Source of the DNA: Williamsia faeni
GTDB lineage: Bacteria; Actinomycetota; Actinomycetes; Mycobacteriales; Mycobacteriaceae
NCBI GenBank assembly: GCA_003202005.1
Contig: QJJF01000011.1
Coordinates: 1 to 64,000, forward strand
Direction: 5' to 3'
Length of the DNA: 64,000 bases
Numbering within the stretch: position 1 is the first letter of the stretch; each line of letters opens with the position of its first letter. Positions 27,520 to 36,483 of the stretch are shown here, piece by piece. A program made the position numbers and the translations under genes. A model generated the notes under the pieces. It saw nothing but the letters and a program-made list of their open reading frames with translations, did no database searches and was not told the origin of the DNA.

Positions 27520-28674
27520 CTACGCGCCGATCGCGGCACCCAGGGTCGGCCAGGAATCATGCAGGGCGTCTTGCCAATACGGCCACGAATGCGTACCGGC
27601 TCCGGCAACGTTCACCGTGACCGGGATGTTTAAGGCATGCAGCCGGCCAACCAGCGTGCTGGTGCATTGATTGACGACGGCTTCCATTGCGCCGCCGACG
27701 GTGGCCCGGTCCACGAGCGCACCGACGTTTCCGCCGATTCCGGGCGACGTCAACGTATCGTGCGGGCCGGCGAGTCCAGTACCCGACGAGATATACACCC
27801 TTGTGCCACGTAAGCGGGTGGCCTGCACGGTCGGATCGTGATCTGCCCACGCGGGATCCCCCGGCGGGCCCCACATGTTTGCAGCATTGGCGCCGAACGC
27901 CGCCAGCTGTGAGTACACATACGCTTGCCCCAGCGCGTCGCTTGCGCGAGCACATCCACTGTAGGAACCCACCGCCTGGTAGAGCCCGGGTGCATGAATC
28001 GCCAGGTCCAATGACGAAGTTGCCGACATTGACACTCCCGCAACCGCATTGCGGCCAGTCATGCCAAATCTGGAGTTGAGCAACGGCGGAAGCTCGCGGG
28101 TCAGAAAGGTCGCCCATTTGTTGCGACCGAGAACGGGATCGTCATGTTCCCAGTCCGTGTAGTAACTAGCGCGGCCGGTCATCGGGATCACCACGTTGAC
28201 GTTCTTGTTCGCGAAGAACGACGCCACGTCGGTCCGCGCAGTCCACGCACCGCCTCCCTCACCACCATCAACGGCGTTGAGAAGATACAGGGCCGGTGCC
28301 GAACCCCCAGGATGCGACACCCATAGCGGTATCTGGCGATTCATCGCCGCTGAATAGACGGTCACGTCGAACGCACGGCCACCCAACGGTCGCACCGCTA
28401 CTATTGCGGACCCACCGGACAACGGGTCCGCTTCGGCTGCGGTGACTGCGGTTGAAGCGATCAACGCACTGGCTAGCGTCATTATCGTCAAGAGCGACCG
28501 CAGCCATCCCTGCCGACTGAACAAGGGCCGACATTTTCGTGATCGGACGAAATATACGTCGCGAGAACTCGGTTCAGACACGCTCCGATCGTACGCTGGG
28601 ATCACATACTCCGCGAGACGCAACGCCTTCTTGCGGGAACTCGTGTCAGCGACGATCCCGTTGAGTTTCACCAC
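27520..28674 (-). CDS. Antigen 85-type mycolyltransferase/esterase
   Basis: A secreted alpha/beta hydrolase of the antigen 85 (mycolyltransferase) family. A signal-like segment (LLTIMTLASALIASTAVTA, cleavage near AEADP) precedes about 300 mature residues. The nucleophile Ser lies in AVAGVSMSATSSLDLA, and the catalytic His in GTHSWPYW, matching Ag85. Family members transfer mycolic acids between trehalose monomycolate and arabinogalactan or trehalose in the cell envelope. The N-terminal 70 residues before the signal look untranslated, so the true start is probably downstream of 28674; the exact codon is unclear. It shows that the host makes mycolates. An O-methyltransferase gene lies upstream on the same strand. 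Confidence 0.85.
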   Translation of the reverse strand: MVKLNGIVADTSSRKKALRLAEYVIPAYDRSVSEPSSRDVYFVRSRKCRPLFSRQGWLRSLLTIMTLASALIASTAVTAAEADPLSGGSAIVAVRPLGGRAFDVTVYSAAMNRQIPLWVSHPGGSAPALYLLNAVDGGEGGGAWTARTDVASFFANKNVNVVIPMTGRASYYTDWEHDDPVLGRNKWATFLTRELPPLLNSRFGMTGRNAVAGVSMSATSSLDLAIHAPGLYQAVGSYSGCARASDALGQAYVYSQLAAFGANAANMWGPPGDPAWADHDPTVQATRLRGTRVYISSGTGLAGPHDTLTSPGIGGNVGALVDRATVGGAMEAVVNQCTSTLVGRLHALNIPVTVNVAGAGTHSWPYWQDALHDSWPTLGAAIGA

Positions 28675-28755
28675 CCCGATTGACGTAGATCACGTCAACT
28701 AGTCCCCATCGAGTACCAGCAGTGTTGCCGTACCCCACGCCTCCGGAAGATGGGT

Positions 28756-29691
28756 TTACCGGGTCGTCGATTCGTTGCGGTCAATGTATGTCGATTCGAA
28801 TACCACGTCCTTCACAATCTTTTGATACTCGAGGTGTGTCTGGTGTTCTTGGGTGTGCCAGGTCAACCCTTCTTGGCTGCGCATGAATGCCCGATATTCG
28901 GGCGCGCCTGGACGTTTCACATTGTCCGCGACCACAATCGACCCCTGATGCAGCCAACCCTGGTCAACAATCCGTTGCAGGTCGCGTAGGTATTCGGCTT
29001 TGTCATGATCGAGGAAGACGAAATCTAGTGCGCTACAGGCGAACCCGAATTCGTCGCGCAGCTTGCTGAGAGTCGCGCCATCGTCACCGAGTGTTCCAAC
29101 TATCCCCACGATGCGGTCACCAATCCCGGCGTGATCCCATATCCGTCTGGCCACAACAGCGTTGGCGGAACTGAACTCGATCGAGTACAAGGTGGCATCG
29201 CTGGGCATGGTTCGCGCGATCCGCAGTGCGCTGTAGCCGCAGTATGTACCGAGTTCGAGAAGCCTGTGTGGATTTGCAGTTGTCACTGCGCGGTCGAGGA
29301 TCTGACCCTTCTCGTCGCCGACGTTGATCAAGAAACTCTTGTGGTAACAGAAGTCGTCGATCACACGGATAACGTCACCTACATCATTGCGCCGGGCGTT
29401 CGTGCATACGTACTCAGCGAGGGCTTGCTCACGACCATCGCCGACCTGCCATGTCGCACCCATGTGCCGCACTCCGAATACGGCGCGCAGAAACGACCAC
29501 CGCAGAAACAGAATCGGCTTGCCGCTGCACTGATTGACTGCCACCGCCAGGCCTATCGCGGCGACAAGTGCCAGCACATAGGTCCTGATTGACCCGCGGC
29601 CGGTCCGTGTTCGTGTTCGTTGCACGAGGAGCGAGACCGATGAAGCCACCGAGCCATTGAGCGACACGCTCGCACCAGCACCTTTTCTCAC
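28756..29691 (-). CDS. Membrane-anchored catechol O-methyltransferase-like protein
   Basis: A 311-residue protein. The first about 70 residues contain a hydrophobic segment (YVLALVAAIGLAVAV), suggesting an N-terminal membrane anchor. The rest is a class I SAM-dependent methyltransferase of the COMT type, with LLELGTYCGYSALRIA as SAM-binding motif I, LYSIEFSSANAVVARRIWDH as motif II and the metal-site DFVFLDHDKAEYL. Such enzymes methylate catechol-type hydroxyls. With an aromatic hydroxylase and NRPS 2-3 kb away, methylation of a hydroxylated aromatic product is possible, though the genes are separated by the mycolyltransferase and a gap (inference). The start may lie downstream of 29691. Confidence 0.78.
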   Translation of the reverse strand: MRKGAGASVSLNGSVASSVSLLVQRTRTRTGRGSIRTYVLALVAAIGLAVAVNQCSGKPILFLRWSFLRAVFGVRHMGATWQVGDGREQALAEYVCTNARRNDVGDVIRVIDDFCYHKSFLINVGDEKGQILDRAVTTANPHRLLELGTYCGYSALRIARTMPSDATLYSIEFSSANAVVARRIWDHAGIGDRIVGIVGTLGDDGATLSKLRDEFGFACSALDFVFLDHDKAEYLRDLQRIVDQGWLHQGSIVVADNVKRPGAPEYRAFMRSQEGLTWHTQEHQTHLEYQKIVKDVVFESTYIDRNESTTR

Positions 29692-30221
29692 CCCTTATCT
29701 ATACGCTCCGGAATCCATGGGCGTCGATATGCAAGTACTCATCTCCGATTGCGCAATACCGACGATGCTCAACGATGTGGCGCCTGGGAGGTGAGAAATC
29801 TCAGTGAGAGCCTATCCAGCGCGTTTTACTTCTCTGGGACGTTCCGTGGTCCAACGTCGTCAAGTTCGCTTGTTCGGTACGGCAGAACCGGACGCTGGCG
29901 GTCGGTCATGACTGGTGGGCTACCTCCGGTGCGGCCTCGGACAGGAGTTGTTGTAAGTCCGATCTGTGCTTCGTTCACGGATGAGATTGCGTTCAAATTC
30001 AGCGATGGAGCGAAGATGGTGATGATCTATCGGCCGCCGGATGTGGCGGTGTCGTCACTGGAGACAAAATATGTTGTGCCACAACGCTAATAGCCGCAAC
30101 GGTGGAGAATCGTGATGATGAACTATTTGGGTACTATCTGACGATCTGCCCACCGCTGGACGGTGCCACACACTCCGGAAGAATGCCCCAACACACGGTC
30201 GCCGCCCAGGATATGAACCGT
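29692..30221. other. About 0.5 kb without a recognisable gene
   Basis: A 113-codon plus-strand frame (29749-30090) shows no domain and no convincing ribosome site. The region ends at an IS scar. Confidence 0.35.
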
Positions 30222-30437
30222 CCGGAGGTCTGGTGGACACCGGTGATCTCATCAGAAGAATACGGACATGACTGCACTGATGAAGTTCGACCAGGAGACC
30301 CGTGAGCCGGGCTGTGAGGATTTGCGAGGAGTATGGGCGACCATCCGGCCGGCACCTCTACCGGACCCGGCTTACCGGCCCACAACCGGATTCCGGCGAT
30401 CACCGGCGCGGGCTGCTCGGTGCTGATCTTGGCACGT
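30222..30437 (+). mobile_element. Composite IS3/IS1380 scar, copy 1
   Basis: The first about 110 bp match the left end and orfA start of the IS3 element at 6.15 kb (GAAGTTCGACCAGGAGACCC). The next about 100 bp on the minus strand read ISTEQPAPVIAGIRLWAGK, a piece of an IS1380-family transposase. The same IS3/IS1380 junction recurs in the same orientation at 35.7-35.9 kb (about 85% identical), so the two scars are direct repeats around the redox operon. Confidence 0.65.
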
Positions 30438-30549
30438 CTGCGCTGATCCCTACCCATCCACACAGGCCTGCCTCAGCGAGCTCACAGCGAAGATCCGGAT
30501 CGTGGTTATCAGGTCCGATCGTGGACTTACCAATGCCGAGGAGGCCAGC

Positions 30550-30822
30550 ATGGATACCCCCGAGTCCGGTTTCCGACGCACCCGAGCCGCCACCGCGACG
30601 ATCGTGGCAGTCAGCGCTGCAACGGTCATCGGAACATCAACGCTGGCCTACCTCGACACCCATACGGCAGGCAGCAGCAACTCCACATCGACCCGGTCCA
30701 CCACCACCACGGCCGGCGAATCGAATGGTTCGACCTCCGATTCTTCGTCGACTCTGTTCGGATCAACGCCGAACGTGTCGTCGGGAACCGGCGGCGGACA
30801 CACAACATCGCGGGGCTCATGA
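30550..30822 (+). CDS. Small Ser/Thr-rich membrane-anchored protein
   Basis: A 90-residue protein starting at ATG 30550 with GGAGG 6 nt upstream. One membrane segment (TATIVAVSAATVIGTSTLAYL) is followed by a low-complexity Ser/Thr/Gly tail (SSNSTSTRSTTTTAGE and onward), probably outside the cell. Its stop overlaps the ApbE start (ATGA), making it the first gene of the five-gene redox operon. Comparable operons usually encode an FMN-binding-domain protein here as the ApbE substrate. No such domain is visible, but the Ser/Thr-rich tail could hold a flavinylation-like site or be a truncated relic (speculation). Function unknown. Confidence 0.72.
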   Translation: MDTPESGFRRTRAATATIVAVSAATVIGTSTLAYLDTHTAGSSNSTSTRSTTTTAGESNGSTSDSSSTLFGSTPNVSSGTGGGHTTSRGS

Positions 30823-31769
30823 ACGTCGACACCGCGGCCAGCGATCTCGCGCAGTCCGCGTGGACGGTGTGGGGAACCGACGCACACCTGATCGTCACCG
30901 AACGAGCAGCGCTCGAACAGGCCGAGGCCCTCGTGCGCGGCGAGTTGGCGGCGATAGATCTCGCGTGCAGCCGTTTTCGCGAAGACTCCGAGATCGCCGC
31001 ACTGATGCGATCACACGGACGGCCCCTGACGGTGAGCGCGCTACTCGCAGACTTCCTCGATGCCGCCCTCGATGCCGCACGAAAAACCGCTGGCATGGTC
31101 GATCCCACCGTCGGATCGGTGATGATCGACCTCGGCTATGACCGTGATTTCGCGATGTTGGGCGCACAAACACCCAGTGATCACGCCGGTCGCCGCGCGG
31201 TACCACACTTTGCTCAACGCGCCTCGTGGGAGATGGTGACGCTGAAGAATCGGGTGTTGACCGTGCCCGATGGTGTGGTCCTCGACCTGGGTGCAACCGC
31301 GAAAGCCCTTGCTGCCGACAGGTGCGCCGCCATCGTCACCGAATCGCTCGGGTGCGGCGTGTTGATCAACCTCGGGGGCGACATCTCGATCACCGGTCCC
31401 CCACCTGCCGGTAGCTGGCAGATTCGTGTGCAGGACGGCGATGACCAGCCGGCAACGGTCGTCGAAATGCGCTCAGACAGCGGGATCGCCACCTCGAGCA
31501 CGCTGCGGCGACGTTGGCACCACGCTGGAGAGAGCGTCGATCACATCATCGACCCGGCGCTCGGGAGGAGTGCCGAAACATGTTGGCGCACAGTAACAGT
31601 CGCGGCATCGAGTTGCCTCGTCGCCAACACGGTCAGCACCGCATGCATGGTACGCGGTCGTGATGCACATCGGTGGGTCTCGGAGGCTGGACTACCGGCC
31701 CGATTCGTCGATCGCAACGGCCTCGTCACCCACACCGTCACCTGGCCCGACGAATCGAGGGACCGGTGA
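30819..31769 (+). CDS. ApbE-family FAD:protein FMN transferase
   Basis: A 316-residue ApbE-type flavin transferase. It moves FMN from FAD onto a Thr/Ser of target proteins. Signatures: ACSRFREDSEIAAL near the N-terminus, VDPTVGSVMIDLGYDRDF, VLDLGATAKALAADRC for FAD/Mg binding, INLGGDISITG, and DHIIDPALGRS near the C-terminus. There is no lipoprotein signal, unlike many periplasmic ApbEs, so it may act in the cytoplasm or be anchored by the neighbouring protein. It overlaps genes on both sides (ATGA upstream, TGATG downstream). The operon partners are electron-transfer proteins, which fits maturation of a flavinylated redox protein. Confidence 0.9.
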   Translation: MNVDTAASDLAQSAWTVWGTDAHLIVTERAALEQAEALVRGELAAIDLACSRFREDSEIAALMRSHGRPLTVSALLADFLDAALDAARKTAGMVDPTVGSVMIDLGYDRDFAMLGAQTPSDHAGRRAVPHFAQRASWEMVTLKNRVLTVPDGVVLDLGATAKALAADRCAAIVTESLGCGVLINLGGDISITGPPPAGSWQIRVQDGDDQPATVVEMRSDSGIATSSTLRRRWHHAGESVDHIIDPALGRSAETCWRTVTVAASSCLVANTVSTACMVRGRDAHRWVSEAGLPARFVDRNGLVTHTVTWPDESRDR

Positions 31770-32326
31770 TGGATCAGGCATTGTGGGCACTGGGCCGCGG
31801 CACCGGTATCTCGGCACTCATCATCCTCACCCTGTCGCTCGCGTCGGGCATCGTCGTCCGCTCCGGTCGCCCACTGCTGACACTGCCGCGGTTCGGCGTC
31901 GTCGAACTACACCGCAATACATCCCTGCTCGGAACACTCTTGATTGCAATCCATGTGGGAGCACTGTTCTTTGATCCCTACGCGCAGCTGAACCTCGTCG
32001 ACTATGTGGTGCCATTCTTCGGGAACTACCGTCCGTTCTGGTTGGGGTTGGGCACCCTCGCACTCGACTTGATCATCCTGATCGTGATCACCAGCCTCCT
32101 CCGACACCGTCTGGGGCACAAAGTCTTCCGGACAGTGCATTGGTTGGCCTACGCACTGTGGCCGATCGCCTTGGCGCACGGCCTGGGCAACGGCACCGAC
32201 ACCGGACACCTGTGGTTCCTCACGATCGCCGCGGGGTGCATCGCAGTGGTCGGCGCAGCGGGCGTGTTCCGACTCCGTCACGACTTCCTCGAACACCACA
32301 GCACCAGAATGAAAGTGCCCACATGA
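31769..32326 (+). CDS. Ferric-reductase-like heme-b membrane protein
   Basis: A 185-residue integral membrane protein with about five helices. Two helix-borne His pairs (VVELHRNTSLLGTLLIAIH and KVFRTVHWLAYALWPIALAH) are spaced to bind two b-type hemes across the membrane, as in the ferric-reductase-like/YedZ family. It probably carries electrons from the cytoplasmic NuoF-like and ferredoxin partners to the outside. The ATG at 31769 overlaps the apbE stop; a longer upstream frame lacks similarity. Its stop overlaps the next start (ATGA). Confidence 0.85.
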   Translation: MDQALWALGRGTGISALIILTLSLASGIVVRSGRPLLTLPRFGVVELHRNTSLLGTLLIAIHVGALFFDPYAQLNLVDYVVPFFGNYRPFWLGLGTLALDLIILIVITSLLRHRLGHKVFRTVHWLAYALWPIALAHGLGNGTDTGHLWFLTIAAGCIAVVGAAGVFRLRHDFLEHHSTRMKVPT

Positions 32327-33567
32327 CAACAACAACGCCATTACATCCGACGGTCTCGTACCCGAGTCGGGTGCTATCCGGGGCAGGCCACGACCTGGCC
32401 CGCCACGCCGCCAGATTCGGTCCGTGCCCCCACTCGGGACCTGACCTCATCGGGGTCGTGGCGGCAGCAGGCCTGCGCGGTCGCGGCGGCGCCGGGTTTC
32501 CCGCCGCGCGCAAAATGGCCGCGGTCGCCGGTGGCAGACGGCCCGTACTCATCGCCAACGGATCCGAGGGTGAACCACTGAGCAGCAAAGACGCCGTCCT
32601 GCTTCAGTCCTCACCACACCTGGTGCTCGACGGAATGGCTGTGGTCGCTGCCTCTATCCGCGCTCGAGAATCCTTCCTGTACGTACCGGCCCACATGACA
32701 GCGATGATGCGCCAACTCATCGCTGACCGCCGGGTCGCCGGCTGGGATTCGACGGACATCAAGGTCATCGAAGCACCACGGCGATTTGTCGCCGGTGAGA
32801 AGTCGGCGGTCATCGCCGCGATCGCCGGCAAAGCAGCGATTCCGAGCGACTCCGCGGTCAGCACATCGGAATCGGGATTGCACGGCCGCCCGACCCTTGT
32901 TCAGAACGTCGAAACTCTCGCGCACATTGCGACGATCGCCCGCTACGGAGCTGCCTGGTTCCGCACACTCGGCACTCCCGACGAACCCGGCACCATGCTC
33001 ATCAGCCTGACCGGCGCCTGCAGTGCCCCAGGTGTACTCGAGGTTCCGGTCGGAATTCCGTTGGATTCACTCCTCAAGACCACGACCACCGGCCACCCCG
33101 ACCGACTCCGCGCAGTGCTGATCGGCGGATACCACGGAACCTGGCACGGCACAGAGCAATTGCGTGGTCACACCCTGTCGAGGAGTTCGCTGCATTCGCT
33201 GGGTGCGAGCCCCGGTGCAGGGGTTGTCCACACCCTCGCCGTCGGTTCGTGCGGACTCGCCGCCACCGCCGACATCGTCGCGTACCTGGCGCGCGAAAGT
33301 ACAGGCCAATGCGGCCCCTGCCTCAACGGACTCCCCCGACTCGCCGAATCGATGACGACCCTGGCCCGGGGGCATTGGAGCGGTGACGTGGTGGCCGACC
33401 TGCGTCGGTATGCCGCACTCGTCGACGGACGCGGCGCCTGTCACCACCCCGACGGCACTGCCCGGCTCGTCCGCTCAGCGATGACCACCTTCGCCCGCGA
33501 TGTCGACCTCCACCTGCGTGGCCGCTGCGAAACGAGCCACCCCGACGGCCGGAGGAGAGTTCCATGA
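32323..33567 (+). CDS. NuoF-like NAD(P)H dehydrogenase flavoprotein
   Basis: A 414-residue homologue of the 51-kDa (NuoF) flavoprotein of complex I. It keeps the FMN/NADH glycine-rich motif GLRGRGGAGFPAARKM, NGSEGEPLSSKD, and the ubiquitin-like and C-terminal iron-sulfur domains. The cluster motif reads ESTGQCGPCLNG plus a later Cys in GRGACHHPDG: the first Cys of the canonical SCGxCxPC is Thr. Three cysteines remain, so the cluster may be altered or use another ligand. It probably oxidises NAD(P)H and passes electrons to the ferredoxin and the heme-b protein. It overlaps both neighbours. Confidence 0.88.
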   Translation: MTTTTPLHPTVSYPSRVLSGAGHDLARHAARFGPCPHSGPDLIGVVAAAGLRGRGGAGFPAARKMAAVAGGRRPVLIANGSEGEPLSSKDAVLLQSSPHLVLDGMAVVAASIRARESFLYVPAHMTAMMRQLIADRRVAGWDSTDIKVIEAPRRFVAGEKSAVIAAIAGKAAIPSDSAVSTSESGLHGRPTLVQNVETLAHIATIARYGAAWFRTLGTPDEPGTMLISLTGACSAPGVLEVPVGIPLDSLLKTTTTGHPDRLRAVLIGGYHGTWHGTEQLRGHTLSRSSLHSLGASPGAGVVHTLAVGSCGLAATADIVAYLARESTGQCGPCLNGLPRLAESMTTLARGHWSGDVVADLRRYAALVDGRGACHHPDGTARLVRSAMTTFARDVDLHLRGRCETSHPDGRRRVP

Positions 33568-33800
33568 GCCACAACGACAACGGGTCGATACGCCTACACA
33601 TCGATTGGACCCGGTGCGACGGGCGAGGCGTCTGCACCGAACTGCTGCCCCGGGAACTCGGTCGCGATGAATGGGGATATCCCCTACCGAAAGATGGGTC
33701 AACCGAACCGATCATCCGCCGCGAGTCGATGAGACGAGCCCGCGACGCCGTCCGCCTGTGTCCACGACTCGCCGTCACCTTGCGTGCGGGCGGCAAGTGA
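33564..33800 (+). CDS. Small ferredoxin, 3Fe-4S type
   Basis: A 78-residue ferredoxin. The motif CDGRGVC (C-x5-C) plus LCP near the C-terminus gives three cysteines, the pattern of single 3Fe-4S actinobacterial ferredoxins. ELLPRELGRDEWGYPL is typical for this group. Last gene of the redox operon, starting inside the NuoF-like stop (ATGA). It could shuttle electrons from the NuoF-like protein, and might also serve the window's P450s, though it is 24 kb away (inference). Confidence 0.87.
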   Translation: MSHNDNGSIRLHIDWTRCDGRGVCTELLPRELGRDEWGYPLPKDGSTEPIIRRESMRRARDAVRLCPRLAVTLRAGGK

Positions 33801-34173
33801 AATCCTCGCAACCCCGATGATCGCTAACAACAGAGTCGAAAAGGTCTGCCATGCAATCGAACCAATCAACCCGAGTTCTGGTGTCCATCCTTGGTGGTAT
33901 TGACGCTCGTCGCGGGCCGCTTGCAGCGATGACGACGACACGCAGCCCTGCACGCCAACGCAGTCGATGCCGTAGATCGGTCCCTGTTCGCAACATCTGA
34001 CGTCGTCGACCTGATCCAAATCGTCGACTTTCGTGGGCACTTCCCCGAGACCAGCAAACCTGTTGGTCACGGGTCTGCGCGTTCTTACCGCAACCTACCG
34101 ACAGCAAAGTGTCGGCGCTGGTGACACGCCCGCGCCCTGCGCTAATTGGATTTAGCGCAGCAGGCAGCCTGGC

Positions 34174-34353
34174 CGGTACGCAGAGGGTACGCAGTAGCCT
34201 CGAAACCGGCAACAATGTCCAACGCCCCAAACACGAAAGGTGCTCCCCCACTACACGATCCAACAACTCTCAACCATGCCAACGATCTGCAAACTTCCAC
34301 AACCACAAGTTCAAAACCCGTATAGTGTCATTCGAGCCTGACCGGGGGCACCA
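34174..34353 (+). repeat. Dispersed integration-scar repeat, copy C (most complete)
   Basis: Full order of the repeat: GGTACGCAGAGGGTACGCAG, CCGAAACCGGCAACA-like block, CAAACACGAAAGGTGCTCCC, CCAACGATCTGCAAAC, CACAAGTTCAAAACCCGTAT, then a T-arm-like ATTCGAG loop, CGGGGGC acceptor strand and encoded ACCA. The 5' half of a tRNA is absent. The preceding 33.80-34.17 kb has no recognised gene. Confidence 0.65.
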
Positions 34354-34449
34354 CATTCACGCAGGTCATCGTCAGTTTCCTGCTTCAAGGCTATCGGAAC
34401 GGTTCAAATACCCCCCCCGGCTACCCAAGCGGCGGGCCAGGCCGTTCTG

Positions 34450-34585
34450 TCGACATCTCTACGACCACAGGTTCAAACCTGTCCAGTGCCAGTTACAGTC
34501 TGACCGCCGATACCAAACCGCAGTTCACAGCGGCATATACAAGTGCATGAATGCTCGGTACGCGTTGGGTACGCAGCATCTTAGG
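34450..34585 (+). repeat. Dispersed integration-scar repeat, copy D (degraded)
   Basis: Contains CCACAGGTTCAAACCTGTCC, AGTCTGACCG and, further on, GCTCGGTACGCGTTGGGTAC, in the same order as copy A at 12.4-12.6 kb. The acceptor-like end is lost. Confidence 0.5.
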
Positions 34586-35105
34586 GAAGCGACAGACGAG
34601 GATAGAAGGCCTTCGACTGCAGCACCACCGAGTAACCCCGCAGGTACCATGGCGCGCCCAGTTGATCGTAATTCACAACCAGCACAACGAATCTGCAGCA
34701 TCTGAGCCGAGACTGACAACTTTCGCCTCCGTCCACCCAGATTGGGGAGCCAGGATCGAGACGGCGGGACATACTGCAGCCCTGCATTATTGAACCCGAC
34801 ACGCAGGTATGCTGCGGTACACGTCACTGGCGTCGACGCTCACAGCGGTGGCAGAGTTCGAGAATGCCCCGTTTAGCCTGGATGCACTGATGTGCCTGTG
34901 ATCTTGGCGTGAGATATGTTGCGGGCGTGGATGATCATCCGACCTCGGTAGTGGGGTTGTTTTACTGGGGTTTTCGCGTTGTGGGCGGAAGCCCTTCGGG
35001 GTCATCCGACGTCGACCCCCGCTGCTAGAACACTACGAGAAGACACTCCACTACCCGGGGGGGGGGGGGACGGCAGATCATTGTTTGGGTTGTGGCCGTT
35101 GACGG
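34586..35105. other. About 0.5 kb without a recognisable gene; long G run
   Basis: No gene seen. A homopolymer of about 13 G residues lies near 35057-35069. It may be a real slippage tract or an assembly uncertainty. Confidence 0.4.
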
Positions 35106-35438
35106 TCAGTAGTCGTTGTGTGGCCTCGACGCGGAGGTCTTGGTTTGGTCTGGGGCCGTGCGCTCGCTCAATGTGGCGGTCGTGCGGCGCACCAACCCTA
35201 CGACGAAACCGGTCGTCGTCATTGACAGGTCCTCGTAGTAGTCCGCGACGGCGTGCACGACCAGCTTTCGCAACTCTCGGTCATCCACGATGGCAGGCAC
35301 TGCATCGTCGAGGCGGTCGATGAACTTCCTGATAGCCACGATCGCTGCCCGCTGCGAAGCTTCGGTCTGGTCAAGGACCGCGTCGGACTGCTCGATCACC
35401 CTTCTTGTTGCATTTCGCACCTTCGCACTCGCCGCCAT
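35106..35438 (-). CDS. Hypothetical 110-aa protein
   Basis: ATG 35438 has an excellent ribosome site (GAGGGGG, 4 nt). The product MAASAKVRNATRRVIEQSDA and onward is Arg/Asp-rich and probably all-helical, with AAIVAIRKFIDRLDDAVPAI and LRKLVVHAVADYYEDLSMTT as amphipathic segments. There is no signal peptide or membrane helix and I recognise no family. The frame extends upstream into the IS scar, which is not part of the gene. It lies alone between the tRNA-like repeat and scar copy 2. Confidence 0.6.
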   Translation of the reverse strand: MAASAKVRNATRRVIEQSDAVLDQTEASQRAAIVAIRKFIDRLDDAVPAIVDDRELRKLVVHAVADYYEDLSMTTTGFVVGLVRRTTATLSERTAPDQTKTSASRPHNDY

Positions 35439-35699
35439 GTTTCCCCCTCGGGAATCTGAAATTAGAGCGAGCGTACCGTCTGTCTCCTTCCCGCGAAGCT
35501 CAGCTCGGCGTGTCGAACCTAGAACCGGATCGGGCCTACTGAATTGCCGGTGGTTCTGCGACAGACGGGTCGTGCGCGAGCCGTCGACGGCGGCGCGCAT
35601 AGGCGGCGTTTTGTTTCGCGCACAGCGCCTTCCGTTCACTCGTCCATCGAACACACCTGCCGGCGAGCTCGAGCGCCATGTATCGGTCCCACATGCGTA

Positions 35700-36225
35700 G
35701 CGCATCAGAAGAATACGGACATGACTGCACTGAGGAAGTTCGATCAGGAGACCCGTGAGCGGGCTGTGAGGATGTGCGAGGAGTGACTCGAGGAGAGGGG
35801 CGACCATCCGGCCGGCGCCCGTACCGGACCCAGTCTTACCGGCCCGCAACCGGATTCCGGCGATCACCGGCGCGGCCTGGTCGGTGCTGATGGTGGTAGC
35901 CAGTGGCGACAGACCTTTCCGCAGGATCTGTTTCCCGGCGATTTTGGTGTGCCCGGTGGGGGCGTCTTGTTTGGCGGGCAAGGTACACCGGGGGAAGCAA
36001 AGTGTCGATATCGATGAACGTCCGCTCGGCGGCGCCGGGCAGCAGATCTACATCACTCCGGCCGACGCCACTACCGATGACCTGATCCAGACTTTCACGG
36101 CCAGCAACTGATGCAGGCCGCTCTGCTGCGCCAGGGTCAGAACCGGAATCACTCCGGCATGCGACACGCGGTTGTCGTCGTCGAATACTGCAGAATCCGC
36201 CGCGTACCTATGGGATACGTGCACT
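35700..36225 (+). mobile_element. Composite IS3/IS1380 scar, copy 2
   Basis: 35705-35790 matches the IS3 orfA start (TCAGGAGACCCGTGAGCGGG), and 35800-36225 is an IS1380-family remnant read leftward. The IS3/IS1380 junction is the same as at 30.3 kb and in the same orientation. Both elements are inactive. Confidence 0.68.
35786..36225 (-). pseudogene. IS1380-family transposase remnant
   Basis: Reading leftward from 36225 gives an N-terminal piece (VFDDDNRVSHAGVIPVLTLA), then a gap and frame change, then HTKIAGKQILRKGLSPLATT and STDQAAPVIAGIRLRAGK. These match the start and the DDE-region surroundings of IS1380 transposases (typical length 450-500). A large internal deletion and frameshifts make it nonfunctional. 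Confidence 0.7.
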
Positions 36226-36252
36226 GAAAGTACCTTTTCTTGGACTGTACGA

Positions 36253-36267
36253 TTGTTGCCTCAACAA
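36253..36267 (+). promoter_or_regulatory. Candidate TetR-type operator upstream of the MFS-TetR gene
   Basis: TTGTTGCCTCAACAA is a perfect inverted repeat (TTGTTG-CCT-CAACAA) about 215 bp before the gene. It could be a target of the repressor domain fused to the transporter. The palindrome is seen; the link is inferred. The rest of 36.27-36.48 kb shows nothing else. Confidence 0.35.
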
Positions 36268-36483
36268 CTTCAATCATCCCAGTTCAGAGGGCACTTTCGT
36301 TTTTTGCGACACCCGAAAATCGCCCGGTCAGTCCGCGGATCCAGGTTTGGTCAGATCCGAGCCGGTCACGGGATCGCCGAAACCGCGTGGTGAGAGATCG
36401 CCTTGTTCAACGTGATTGCGCCCGTCGTGGAAGACTGAGTCGGACCGTGACCCCGCAGTTGTGGAATGGACAGGGAGCGTCTT

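Noticed and set aside
29749-30090. 113-codon plus-strand frame
   Set aside because: No family resemblance, weak start region, and it adjoins an IS scar; too little support to call a gene.
34921-35105. G-homopolymer near 35.06 kb as a phase-variation switch
   Set aside because: It is not inside or next to the start of a convincing gene, so a switching role has no support; it may be an assembly artefact.
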